Positions 7,260-15,604 of a stretch of 42,742 bases of DNA are shown piece by piece; position 1 is the stretch's first letter; each line of letters opens with the position of its first letter. The position numbers and the translations under genes are program-made. Origin of the DNA: 39-52-133 sp036523795. GTDB taxonomy: Bacteria; Pseudomonadota; Gammaproteobacteria; Burkholderiales; Gallionellaceae. The notes below the pieces were generated by a model that had not been told where the DNA came from, did not search any database, and saw only the letters and a program-made list of their open reading frames with translations. The stretch spans positions 1 to 42,742 of the forward strand of contig DATDDN010000182.1 of the NCBI GenBank assembly GCA_036523795.1. Reading direction: 5' to 3'.

Positions 7260-8087
7260 GTGAAACAAGAGAATTGCTATTTGGTGGGTATGTTGGGGCT
7301 TCCAGAGCAGGAATTGCGTCTGATCAAGAGCATGCTCAGGTTGACTGCGACACGCGCGCAGGGGTGTTACGCGCTGCACGAAGGGGCGGACGTTGGCATG
7401 TGTGATGTGGTGCTGGTCAACGCAGAGGATGCCTCGGCCATGATGACCTGGCGCTCCCTGTCGAGCCGGGAAAATGCGCCGATTCCGGTTCTGGTCAGCA
7501 ACGCCGCTCTGGTTTATTCCTCAGAAAACTATTTCCTGCGACCGTTCAGCCCGATCAAGCTGCTGTCCCTGCTGGACAAGCTGGCGCTGGAAATACAGGT
7601 ACAGGATCCCGGACAACAGATTTTTGCCGGCAAGGTGCGCGGCGCGTCCGGCCCGCAGGTGGTGGCGAACGGGCCGCGCCAGTTCCGGCGTGCGCTGGTG
7701 GTGGACGATAGCCCGACAGTGCGCAAGCAACTGGAGATCGAGCTCAGGGACTTCCATGTCCATGTTGATTCAGCGGAGACGGGTGAGGTTGGCCTGGAAC
7801 TTGCGGAAAAGAATTTCTACGACATCATTTTCCTGGATGTCGTGCTCCCGAATGCGGATGGCTACCAGGTGTGTAAAGCCATCAAGAAGAACTCTGCGAC
7901 AAAACGCACGCCGGTGGTGATGCTGACCAGCAAGTCGTCGCCGTTTGACCGTGTGCGTGGCTCATTGGCGGGCTGTGATACCTATCTGACCAAACCGGTC
8001 GATTATGAAAAATTCAAGCAGGTTCTGGAGGAGTACAAAGTGTACGCAACCGCGACAGGCGTGACGCCTGACCGGAGCGTGGCGTAG
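7260..8087 (+). CDS. PilG-like response regulator with N-terminal pseudo-receiver domain
   Basis: Protein of 275 residues, about twice the size of PilG. The start is placed at GTG 7260, behind AGGAGGGG; the TTG at 7191 in the same frame would run through the leader hairpin, and the ATG at 7290 is also possible. The C-terminal half (about 145-260) is a complete receiver: acidic pair Asp149-Asp150 in LVVDDSPTVRKQ, phosphoacceptor Asp193 in IIFLDVVLPNADGY, Thr/Ser in VVMLTSKSS, and Lys245 in YLTKPVD. The N-terminal part (about 5-115) has receiver-like spacing (CDVVLVNAED, IPVLVSN, YFLRPFSPIKLLSLLDKL), but Asn stands where the phosphoacceptor Asp would be and Arg replaces the Lys. It is probably a degenerate receiver for protein contacts. 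It is the first gene of the operon and lies directly under the c-di-GMP riboswitch. Confidence 0.85.
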   Translation: MKQENCYLVGMLGLPEQELRLIKSMLRLTATRAQGCYALHEGADVGMCDVVLVNAEDASAMMTWRSLSSRENAPIPVLVSNAALVYSSENYFLRPFSPIKLLSLLDKLALEIQVQDPGQQIFAGKVRGASGPQVVANGPRQFRRALVVDDSPTVRKQLEIELRDFHVHVDSAETGEVGLELAEKNFYDIIFLDVVLPNADGYQVCKAIKKNSATKRTPVVMLTSKSSPFDRVRGSLAGCDTYLTKPVDYEKFKQVLEEYKVYATATGVTPDRSVA

Positions 8088-8153
8088 AGCAAGAGTGGGT
8101 GGCGAGCAGTAGATTTAGCATCTGTCAGATTAATCACTTCAAGGAGAGCAAAC

Positions 8154-8519
8154 ATGGCAGCAAAGAAAGCATTGGTAGTTGATGATTCCGCAGCAGACCT
8201 GGCCAACATCAAGAATATTCTCAGCGATGCCGGCTGCCTGGTGGTCACCGCTACCAGCGGCAAGGAGGCAGTTGATAAGGCCAAGAGCGAGAAGCCCTCG
8301 GTCATCTTCATGGATGTGGTCATGCCCGACATGGATGGCTACGAGGCCTGCCGCCAGCTTTCGCTGGACGGCGCGACCAAGGAAATCCCCGTGGTGTTCG
8401 TCACCAGCAAGGGCCAAAAGGCCGACAAGGTATGGGGTGAGTTGCAGGGCGCCAAGGGCCACATCGCCAAGCCATACACAGCCGACCAGATCGTCGATCA
8501 GCTCAAGAGCCTGAGCTGA
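8154..8519 (+). CDS. pilH: PilH-like single-domain response regulator
   Basis: Stand-alone CheY-type receiver of 121 residues that should be phosphorylated by the ChpA-type kinase and tune type IV pilus activity, as PilH does in Pseudomonas. The acidic pair Asp10-Asp11 lies in ALVVDDSAADL, phosphoacceptor Asp54 in VIFMDVVMPDMDGY, Thr84 in VFVTSKGQKADKVW, and Lys106 in IAKPYTADQ. The GAKGHIAKPYT ending is typical of PilH. AAGGAGAG about eight bases upstream fixes the ATG at 8154. It lies 66 bases after the PilG-like gene and 15 bases before pilI. Confidence 0.9.
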   Translation: MAAKKALVVDDSAADLANIKNILSDAGCLVVTATSGKEAVDKAKSEKPSVIFMDVVMPDMDGYEACRQLSLDGATKEIPVVFVTSKGQKADKVWGELQGAKGHIAKPYTADQIVDQLKSLS

Positions 8520-8534
8520 CAGAGGCTTGTGAGC

Positions 8535-9101
8535 ATGACGGATGAGGTAATGGACACGACGATGCCCAGTCTCGGCACCCCGATGCGGGTGAGCGAGTGG
8601 CTGCCGCCGGCCGACGCTCTGGGCCAGTTTGAATTGCCGGCCGGAATGGCGCTGGTCGCGGCAGCGGAGGAACGACGTGCGCGCTACGGATTCCAGGTGG
8701 CCGAGCTGAAACTGCTTATCAAGCCGGGATGTGCGAGTGAAGTGGTGCGGCGTCCCGGGATCTGGAGCATTCCAGGGGCTGCGCCGTGGCTGCTGGGCTT
8801 GCTGAACCTGCGCAGTAATCTGGTGCCCGTGTTTGATCTGAGTCGCCTGTTGGGCAATGCGGATGCGCGCCAGGCGGAGGAGCGACTGGTGCTCGTGTTT
8901 GATCAGGGCGAGCGCGCCGTCGGTCTGCTGATTGATGATTACCCCAGGCCGTTGCATGACATGACGCGCCTGACGAGCCTGCCGCAACTGCCGGCCGTGC
9001 TGCAGTCGCACGTGCGCGGTGGCCACATGAAAGATGAGGCAGCCTGGCTGGAATTTGATCACGAATCATTCTTCGATGATCTGGCGCAATCAGCGGCGTG
9101 A
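8535..9101 (+). CDS. pilI: PilI-like CheW-domain coupling protein
   Basis: CheW-like adaptor of 188 residues that would link the PilJ-type receptor to the ChpA kinase. It has the CheW fold signatures: GFQVAELKLLIKPG, then IPGAAPWLLGLLNLRSNLVPVFDL near the middle, and LVLVFDQGERAVGLLIDD later. The ATG at 8535 is preferred because AGAGG at 8521-8525 lies nine bases upstream; the GTG at 8529 would be too close. The N-terminal 30 residues are poorly conserved and proline-rich (LGTPMRVSEWLPPADAL). A gap of about 100 bases separates it from the receptor gene. Confidence 0.85.
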   Translation: MTDEVMDTTMPSLGTPMRVSEWLPPADALGQFELPAGMALVAAAEERRARYGFQVAELKLLIKPGCASEVVRRPGIWSIPGAAPWLLGLLNLRSNLVPVFDLSRLLGNADARQAEERLVLVFDQGERAVGLLIDDYPRPLHDMTRLTSLPQLPAVLQSHVRGGHMKDEAAWLEFDHESFFDDLAQSAA

Positions 9102-9202
9102 CGCGGCAGGATGGATTTTTGCATTGTTGCCTGTGCAGTCGCAATGGGTGCGCAGGCGAAACTAAATGAAAATGTTTTCGGGTGTATTGAAAGAGGGGAA
9201 AA

Positions 9203-11005
9203 ATGTTTAAGAACATACCAATCGTAACCCGCCTGATCATCCTGGTGGGCGCCATCACCTTGATGATGCTGGCAACCATTATGTATGCCACCAGCAGCGG
9301 TCAGCGTTCGCTGGACCGGCTGCACGAAGAGATGCAGGGCACCCTTGACGACATCCAGGCCTTCGACCAGGTTAACTATCTGCAGGCACGTAACCGCGCT
9401 GCGCTGCTGGATGCGCTGGCCAATCCGGAGCCCAGCAATATCACGCGACGCGTTGAAGAATTCCTGAGCACTCGTGCGACCATTACCGACTACGCCAAGA
9501 AATATGAGGCGTCCATCGAGCCGGGCCGGCAGCGCGAATTGTATGACACGTGGAAAGCGGCCCGTGCGGCGTATGCGAAGGAAAACGACAGCTATATGGC
9601 TGCCCTGAATGCAGGAAGGATTTCCGAGGCGTCGCGCATCTCGCAGGAGAAACTGGGTCCTCTGTATGAGCCGATCAAGGTGGCTAATGCGAACATCGCC
9701 AAATTCAACCTTGAAGAGCAGGAAAAGAAGACGGCAGCGGTGCGGGCCGCCAGCTCGCGCAGCCAATACGTGTCGATTCTTATTGTTGTGGTGCTGATGC
9801 TGATCAGCGGCTTTCTGGCCTGGACCATCATTCGTACCATTTCCTCCTCGCTTAACAGACTACAGGACGCCATCTCGAAGATCGCCTCCGGTGCAAGCAA
9901 CGTACGCGTGAACCTCAGATCCGGCGATGAACTGGGCGTGCTGGCCAACCAGTTCGACAAGATGATGGACGAGCGCGAAGCGGTGCAGGCGGCGATCAAG
10001 AAGGAGAACGACGAGCTGAACGAATCGGTGCTCAGCCTGTTGCAGGCCGTGGCGCAGCTCTCCAGGAAAGACCTGACCGTCAAGGTGCCGGTGTCGGAAA
10101 ACGTGACCGGCGCGGTGGCAGACGCGCTCAACCTGATGACCACTGAAACGGCGAAGGTGATGGGCGAGGTGAACAATATTTCCGCCGACGTAACCAAGGC
10201 TTCGATGACGGTGCAGGCCAAGGCCGACGCGATGCTGGCAGCAGCGGAAAGGGAACGCGAGGAGGTGGATAAGACAGCCGTCTCGCTGGCGTCTGCCGCG
10301 CAGTCCATGCGCGACATTGCCGAATTGGCGCGCGCCAGCAACGTGGTGGCCGACAACGCCATCCGCGCCACTCAGCAGGCGTTGCAGACGGTAAACAGCA
10401 CGGTGAGCGGCATTAATAGTACGCGTGACGTTATCCGCGAGACGGAGAAGCGGATCAAGCGGTTGGGTGAGCGTTCGCAGGAAATTTCCGGCGTCGTTAA
10501 CCTCATTAACGTGATCGCGGAACGTACCCACATCCTTGCGCTGAACGCCAGTATGCACGCCGCTTCTGCCGGTGAGGCGGGTCGCGGCTTCGCGGTGGTT
10601 GCGGACGAGGTGCAGCGACTGGCGGAAAACGCCCGGCAGGCGACACAGCAGATTGCCGCGCTGGTGAGCAACATCCAGCTGGAAACGCAGGATACGGTTA
10701 ACACCATGAACAATGCCATCGCGCAGATTGTCGAGGGCAGCCGTCTGGCCGAGCAGGCTGGTCAGCAGATGCAGGTGACGCAGCAGAATACCGCCGAGCT
10801 GGTGGATTCGGTAAGAAAGATTGCCAGCACTTCCGAAAACCAGGCGCATGCCGGTCAGGCGCTGCTCGACAGCGCGGTGCAGATCAAGCGCAGTAGCCAG
10901 CAGGCTACCGAGCAGCTGCACGAACAGGCGGCACAGACAACCAACCTGCTGGATTACGCCAAGCAACTTCTGGCCTCCGTGCGCGTGTTCAGGCTGCCCG
11001 CCTGA
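9203..11005 (+). CDS. pilJ: PilJ-like methyl-accepting chemotaxis protein
   Basis: Membrane chemoreceptor of 600 residues. A membrane segment at about 9-29 is followed by a helical periplasmic sensor domain (30-185), a second membrane segment (189-211), and HAMP (about 212-265) with a further HAMP-like stretch to about 320. The cytoplasmic coiled coil has its signalling tip at 438-466. The tip reads ERTHILALNASMHAASAGE, which is the PilJ type; classical receptors have EQTNLLALNAAIEAARAGE. It therefore belongs with the twitching-motility system rather than with flagellar chemotaxis. There is no CheR-tethering pentapeptide at the C-terminus. The ribosome site GAGGGG lies just upstream of the ATG at 9203. 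Confidence 0.92.
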   Translation: MFKNIPIVTRLIILVGAITLMMLATIMYATSSGQRSLDRLHEEMQGTLDDIQAFDQVNYLQARNRAALLDALANPEPSNITRRVEEFLSTRATITDYAKKYEASIEPGRQRELYDTWKAARAAYAKENDSYMAALNAGRISEASRISQEKLGPLYEPIKVANANIAKFNLEEQEKKTAAVRAASSRSQYVSILIVVVLMLISGFLAWTIIRTISSSLNRLQDAISKIASGASNVRVNLRSGDELGVLANQFDKMMDEREAVQAAIKKENDELNESVLSLLQAVAQLSRKDLTVKVPVSENVTGAVADALNLMTTETAKVMGEVNNISADVTKASMTVQAKADAMLAAAEREREEVDKTAVSLASAAQSMRDIAELARASNVVADNAIRATQQALQTVNSTVSGINSTRDVIRETEKRIKRLGERSQEISGVVNLINVIAERTHILALNASMHAASAGEAGRGFAVVADEVQRLAENARQATQQIAALVSNIQLETQDTVNTMNNAIAQIVEGSRLAEQAGQQMQVTQQNTAELVDSVRKIASTSENQAHAGQALLDSAVQIKRSSQQATEQLHEQAAQTTNLLDYAKQLLASVRVFRLPA

Positions 11006-11036
11006 GCTGCGTGCGCAATAACCAATCAGGGGTGCC

Positions 11037-14000
11037 GTGGATATGCTTGAAGAACGCCTGACGCAATTCAGCCTGAAAGCTGCGGATGCATTGGATGCGC
11101 TGTGGGGTGTCATGCCAGGAGATGTGCCCTGGGCCGAGGATGCCGCTGCAACGGCCAGCGGGTTGCAGTACTACCTGGAAGTGGTGCGCAAGGTAGGGCA
11201 GGCTGCGGATGCCGACAAGCTTGTCGGCCTGCAGTCCGCCTGCGCCACGCTGGAAGACAACCTGCAGCTGCTCGCGCAGGAGGGGCGCGCACTCAGTGCG
11301 CAAGAGACAGACATGCTGACCGTGATGGCCGAGCGCCTGCTTGCTTATGTGATGGGCCAGGGTGATTCCGCCTCGCTGGGGGCACTGGTGCAACACCTGC
11401 AATTGCCGGGCTGGCCCAGGGGGCTGGGCGCCGATGAGGCCGCCATACTCCACCACATGTTGTCCGAGGCGGCGGTTGAGGGCACGGTCGCAGTGGAAGG
11501 CCAGGCGGCCGCGAACATCGCATCAGGCGAGCCATCTGCAGCGCCACCCGAAACGGTGCGGCCACCAGTAGAACTGCAGCAGGTGGATGCCAGCATGGTG
11601 GATATGCTGCGCAAGGAATTTTCCCAGATGGCCGAGCCGCTCAACGAGGATCTGAGGGCGACCATCGCGTCAGATCTGCCCTCTGCACAGCGTCAGCTGG
11701 CACGCTCCAATTATGTGGAGCTGCTGGAGAGGCTGGCGCTGGCCACAGAATCCATCGGCATGAGCGCACTTGGCGCCGTGTTTTCCCGTCTGGCGCGGAT
11801 GATTTCGGCAGAGGATGGCGGGATGACGCAGGCTCAGCACGACCTCCTGCTGCAATTGCCAGGCCGGGTGACCGCCTATCTGAGCTGGCCTAACGACGAA
11901 AGCGCATGTGCAGCCCTGATCGATCTGCTGGCAGACGCGGTCTGGGCGGCTGCGCTGGCCAATGACGAAATCCCACTGTGGGTGCAGGCGCTGGTCAATG
12001 TCGAACAGGTGGAGCACAAACTTGAAACGCCGGAACGACAGGCGGATGCGACCCCGCAGGACGTGTCGCTGGCGCTGCCGGAAGATCTCAATGCCGAACT
12101 GCTGGATGGTCTGCTGCAGGAACTGCCCGTGCAGACCAGCGCCTTTACCGCTGCGATCGAACGTCTGTCGAGCGGTCAGGGCAGCCAGCTCGACGTGGAA
12201 CGCGCCATGCGTGCCGCCCATACTCTCAAGGGCGCAGCCAATACCGTGGGGGTCAAGGGAGTGGCCAACCTGACTCACCATGTAGAGGACATTCTGGTGG
12301 CGCTGTCGGAAGCGCAGGCGCTGCCAGTCCCGTCGCTGGCCAATACGCTGACCAATGCGGGTGACTGCCTGGAGGCCATGAGCGAGGCGCTGCTCGGCGT
12401 AGGGCCGGAGCCGGCGCAGGCGCAGGAGGTGTTGCAGGAGGTGCTGGATACGGCCAATCGCATCGACCGAGATGGCGTGGAGGGTGCCTCGGTCGCAGCC
12501 ATGCCCAGCGTTGCCCAGGCGGGCGACGAGGAGGTCGCCCGCGTCAGAAGCCGGCCGGAACACAGCGAAGCCCAGGCACAAGTGGGCAACGTGTTGCGCG
12601 TTCCCGCGCCGGTGGTGGACGAAATGCTGCGCCTGGCCGGTGAAACGCTGATTTCCAACTCGCAGATTCAGGAGCGCCTGCGCCTGACTTCGCGTCAGGC
12701 CGATGACATCAGGAACCAGGTCGGGCTGTTTCAGCATCTGGTTGCGGAGCTTGAGCAGCTGGTGGATGTGCACGGTGTGGCGGCGCCCGGCAATGGCGCG
12801 CGGAATCAGGGGGACTTCGACCCGCTTGAATTTGAGCGCTTCAGTGAGCTGCATACGGTGACGCGGCGTCTGGTGGAGGCGGCCAACGATGCACAGCAGA
12901 TGCAGGTACAGGTCAACGAGCAGATGGGCACTCTCTCCGAGCTGCTGGAACAACAGCAGCGCCTGCACATGGACAGCCAGCATGCGGTGATGCGCACGCG
13001 CCTGGTGCCGGTGAGCAGCGTGGTGTCGCGCCTGCAGCGCAGCGTGCGGCAAACGTGCCGGTTGCTGGACAAGCAGGTCAACCTCAACATCACGGGCGAG
13101 AACACCAACATCGACAGCAACGTCCTGAACGAGCTGATGGATCCGCTGATGCACCTGTTGCGCAATGCGGTGGACCACGGCATCGAGGCGGCAGAAAGCC
13201 GCACTGACGCCGGCAAGGCCGCGGCGGGCAACATCGAACTGAGTTTTGCCCGTGAAGGCAATACCATCGTGGTGCGCTGCAAGGACGACGGCGCCGGCCT
13301 TGATTACGCGGCCATCAGGCGCATTGCCGAGGGCAAAGGCATGCTGCAGCCGGAGCAGAATCCGACACCGGACGAGCTGGCACGCCTGATCCTGGTCAAT
13401 GGCTTTTCCACGCGCGACGATACGACCCAGATTTCCGGTCGCGGTATCGGCATGGACGTGGTCTACAACCGCGTGCTGGACATGAAGGGCACATTGGCGC
13501 TGAACTCGCAGCGGGGCAGTGGTCTGACCGTGGAGCTGCGCCTGCCAGCCACGCTGCTGTCGGCGCACGCACTGGTCGTACGCCACCGCGACCAGATGCT
13601 GGCCATCTCCACGCGCGGTGTGGAAGACATTCACTACATCACCTTGCCTGAAATCGAAAAACTGGGCAGCGAACGCGTCTATCGCGTGGGCGACAACCTG
13701 CACACCCTGGTCAAACTGGAAACCTTGCTGGACCTGCCGCCTGATCGGCGCGAGGCGGATCGGCTCGGCTTTCCCGTGCTGCTTACGCGCACCGAAAGCG
13801 GCGCCACGCGCGGCATCCTGGTGCAGGAGGTGGTCAGCGGACGCGAGGTAGTGCTGAAGAATTTTGGCCGCTATGTGCCCAAGATCCAGGGCATGGTGGG
13901 TGCAGTCATTCTCGGTGACGGTGGCGTGGCGCCGGTGGTGGATCTGGTCGAATTGTTGCGTACGCCTGCGCAATATCGCCAGCAACTGCAACAGGCTCAT

Positions 14001-14414
14001 GCCGGCAACGCCGCGGCGGGCGGCATTGAGGTGCACGGCGGGCGCACTGCGCTGGTAGTGGACGATTCGCTCAGCGCGCGCCGCGCTGCCTCCAAGGTGA
14101 TGCAGGACGCGGGCTACCAGGTGCGCACGGCCATTGATGGCCTGGATGCCGTGAACATATTGCAGAGCTTTGTTCCCAGCGTGATGCTGGTCGACATGGA
14201 AATGCCACGCATGAACGGGATCGAGCTGACGGCGCATGTGCGTGATTCTGCGCGCACGAAAGACGTGCCGGTCATCATGATCACCTCCCGTTCCACGGAA
14301 AAGCACCGAAAAATGGGAATGGATGCCGGAGTGGATGTATATCTGACCAAGCCATTCAGCGACGACACGCTCGTTGATCACGTGGGCCGATTGCTTGGCC
14401 GGGGCGCACGATGA
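11037..14414 (+). CDS. chpA: ChpA-type hybrid histidine kinase / response regulator
   Basis: CheA-family kinase of 1125 residues. Residues 1-340 are helical and show no canonical phosphotransfer His. One clear Hpt domain has His395 in AAHTLKGAANTVG. A dimerisation and linker region spans about 520-690. The ATPase has the N box LLRNAVDHGIE (708-718), the G1 box CKDDGAGLDY (748-757) and the G2 box SGRGIGMDVV (800-809). A CheW-like domain occupies about 843-975. The C-terminal receiver has Asp1009-Asp1010, phosphoacceptor Asp1053 in LVDMEMPRMNG and Lys1105. Pseudomonas ChpA is more than twice as long and carries many Hpt-like domains, so this is a compact form. The start is GTG 11037, with AGGGG at 11028; ATG 11043 is equally plausible. 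The end overlaps the next gene (ATGA). Confidence 0.92.
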   Translation: MDMLEERLTQFSLKAADALDALWGVMPGDVPWAEDAAATASGLQYYLEVVRKVGQAADADKLVGLQSACATLEDNLQLLAQEGRALSAQETDMLTVMAERLLAYVMGQGDSASLGALVQHLQLPGWPRGLGADEAAILHHMLSEAAVEGTVAVEGQAAANIASGEPSAAPPETVRPPVELQQVDASMVDMLRKEFSQMAEPLNEDLRATIASDLPSAQRQLARSNYVELLERLALATESIGMSALGAVFSRLARMISAEDGGMTQAQHDLLLQLPGRVTAYLSWPNDESACAALIDLLADAVWAAALANDEIPLWVQALVNVEQVEHKLETPERQADATPQDVSLALPEDLNAELLDGLLQELPVQTSAFTAAIERLSSGQGSQLDVERAMRAAHTLKGAANTVGVKGVANLTHHVEDILVALSEAQALPVPSLANTLTNAGDCLEAMSEALLGVGPEPAQAQEVLQEVLDTANRIDRDGVEGASVAAMPSVAQAGDEEVARVRSRPEHSEAQAQVGNVLRVPAPVVDEMLRLAGETLISNSQIQERLRLTSRQADDIRNQVGLFQHLVAELEQLVDVHGVAAPGNGARNQGDFDPLEFERFSELHTVTRRLVEAANDAQQMQVQVNEQMGTLSELLEQQQRLHMDSQHAVMRTRLVPVSSVVSRLQRSVRQTCRLLDKQVNLNITGENTNIDSNVLNELMDPLMHLLRNAVDHGIEAAESRTDAGKAAAGNIELSFAREGNTIVVRCKDDGAGLDYAAIRRIAEGKGMLQPEQNPTPDELARLILVNGFSTRDDTTQISGRGIGMDVVYNRVLDMKGTLALNSQRGSGLTVELRLPATLLSAHALVVRHRDQMLAISTRGVEDIHYITLPEIEKLGSERVYRVGDNLHTLVKLETLLDLPPDRREADRLGFPVLLTRTESGATRGILVQEVVSGREVVLKNFGRYVPKIQGMVGAVILGDGGVAPVVDLVELLRTPAQYRQQLQQAHAGNAAAGGIEVHGGRTALVVDDSLSARRAASKVMQDAGYQVRTAIDGLDAVNILQSFVPSVMLVDMEMPRMNGIELTAHVRDSARTKDVPVIMITSRSTEKHRKMGMDAGVDVYLTKPFSDDTLVDHVGRLLGRGAR

Positions 14415-14890
14415 ACCTGCCGGTGAATGGAGGATTCCAGCAGGCGGATCTGAGACTGCATTCGGCTGCTGCCGTACTCAAAATTGACGGACTTGACCTG
14501 TTGATTCAGCAGCGCGACATACGCACGCTGGAATCCGTTTCGGATGTGGATCGCAGCGCGCCCGGCAAGGGGAGCGTGGGCTGGATCAGTTTTGCGCAGC
14601 AACGCTGGCCGGTGTTTTGCGTGTCGTCCCGGCTGGATTTGCAGCTAGAGATACCGCCCGCGCGCGGCACCTGCGTGCTGCTTGCGCTGGAAGACGGGTA
14701 CGCCGGAGTGCTCTGTGACGATGTGACCATACTCAGGCAGGTAAGCGGACGTCTTCATGAGCTTCCTGTCGCCATGCGCAGGCATGATACGCCGATACGC
14801 GGAGTGGTCTCGCATAACCAGGGTATGGCGTGCGTCAGCGATGCCGGCAGGCTGGCCGATTACATTGCGCAGATTGCGTATGAGTCATAG
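14411..14890 (+). CDS. Divergent CheW-like protein at the end of the pil-chp operon
   Basis: Protein of 159 residues, translationally coupled to chpA through an ATGA overlap. It has the weak pattern of a CheW domain: AVLKIDGLDLLIQQRDIRTLE, VGWISFAQQRWPVFCVSSRLDL, then a strand-rich CVLLALEDGYAGVLCDDVTIL. The usual hydrophobic GLxNLRG-type loop is absent. It may be an accessory coupling protein in the role of ChpC or a scaffold for the kinase array. The assignment rests mainly on length, strand pattern and position. Confidence 0.65.
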   Translation: MNLPVNGGFQQADLRLHSAAAVLKIDGLDLLIQQRDIRTLESVSDVDRSAPGKGSVGWISFAQQRWPVFCVSSRLDLQLEIPPARGTCVLLALEDGYAGVLCDDVTILRQVSGRLHELPVAMRRHDTPIRGVVSHNQGMACVSDAGRLADYIAQIAYES

Positions 14891-14906
14891 TCGCGAGGAA
14901 AGCAGG

Positions 14907-15347
14907 ATGTCGGGGACGAAGGCATGGTTGCTGGATTTGGGAGCATCGAATCGGGCTGCAGTGGGTGTCCGGGAATTGTTGCATCTGATAGATGCGCCGC
15001 GGACTCATGAAATTCCCTGCACGCCTGCCTATTGCCGGCACGCCGTACTCTGGCAGGACAGACTGCTGCCGGTCATGGATATGGCGGGCAGGCTGGGCGG
15101 CGAATTGCAGACGGGGTCACTTCTGGCCGTAGTGGGGTATCAGCAGGTGCGGGGCGAGCTTCCCCGGTTCGGTGCGCTGATGCTGGCGTCTCCGCCTCGC
15201 CAGGTGGAAGTCAGCAATGAGCAGGCATGCGACCTTCCTGAGGAAGCGCAACGCTGGAAAAGCCTGGCCATTTCCTGCTTTGACTATCAGGGTGATGCCG
15301 TGCCGGTGCTCAACCTGGGCAGGATATTTGATGCGCCAGCGCCATAG
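14907..15347 (+). CDS. Second CheW-like protein, ChpC-like position
   Basis: Protein of 146 residues beginning MSGTKAWLLDLGASNRAAVG. The start at 14907 is supported by GAGGAAAGCAGG immediately upstream; the ATG at 14880 overlaps the previous stop and has no ribosome site. CheW-like features are VGVRELLHLIDAP (about 18-30), HAVLWQDRLLPVMDMAGRLGG, LLAVVGYQ, and the C-terminal ISCFDYQGDAVPVLNLGRIFD. It is the last gene of the operon, and a strong hairpin follows 205 bases later. Two extra CheW-like proteins after the kinase suggest alternative coupling in the array. Confidence 0.7.
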   Translation: MSGTKAWLLDLGASNRAAVGVRELLHLIDAPRTHEIPCTPAYCRHAVLWQDRLLPVMDMAGRLGGELQTGSLLAVVGYQQVRGELPRFGALMLASPPRQVEVSNEQACDLPEEAQRWKSLAISCFDYQGDAVPVLNLGRIFDAPAP

Positions 15348-15604
15348 ATGGAACATCGAAATCGCCCAGGCCCGCATGATCCTCAAGGCGTTTTCCAGCG
15401 CTCACCGGGCCGTTGACACGCGTCGAGAACGGTATTTCTCTGCAAGCCGTGCGTCAGCGGCTGCCATCCACCCGCTGGACACCAGCTCAGCACATGGCTG
15501 CGACAAGGCAGGCGCCTGCTGAAAGCGCCGCAAACCACCTCACTAAAGCAGCGTGCCCTCACCGATCACGGTGAGGGCACGTTGCATCGCCAGCTCGCTT
15601 CTTT
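15348..15604. other. Intergenic region between convergent pil-chp and sulfotransferase genes
   Basis: Non-coding stretch between the two convergent transcripts. It holds the long perfect hairpin annotated at 15552-15581, and nothing else that I recognise. Confidence 0.5.
15552..15581. terminator. Perfect 13-bp stem-loop between convergent genes
   Basis: CGTGCCCTCACCG, loop ATCA, then the exact reverse complement. It lies between the 3' ends of the pil-chp operon and the minus-strand sulfotransferase gene, 24 bases from the stop of the latter. No strong T-run follows on either strand (CTGCTTTAG on the minus side), so it is either a bidirectional terminator or an RNA 3'-end stabiliser. Confidence 0.6.

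Noticed and set aside
11670..14381. Very long open frame on the strand opposite chpA (about 900 codons)
   Set aside because: His/Gln/Arg-rich low-information translation, opposite a gene with clear motifs; a codon-bias shadow in GC-rich DNA.
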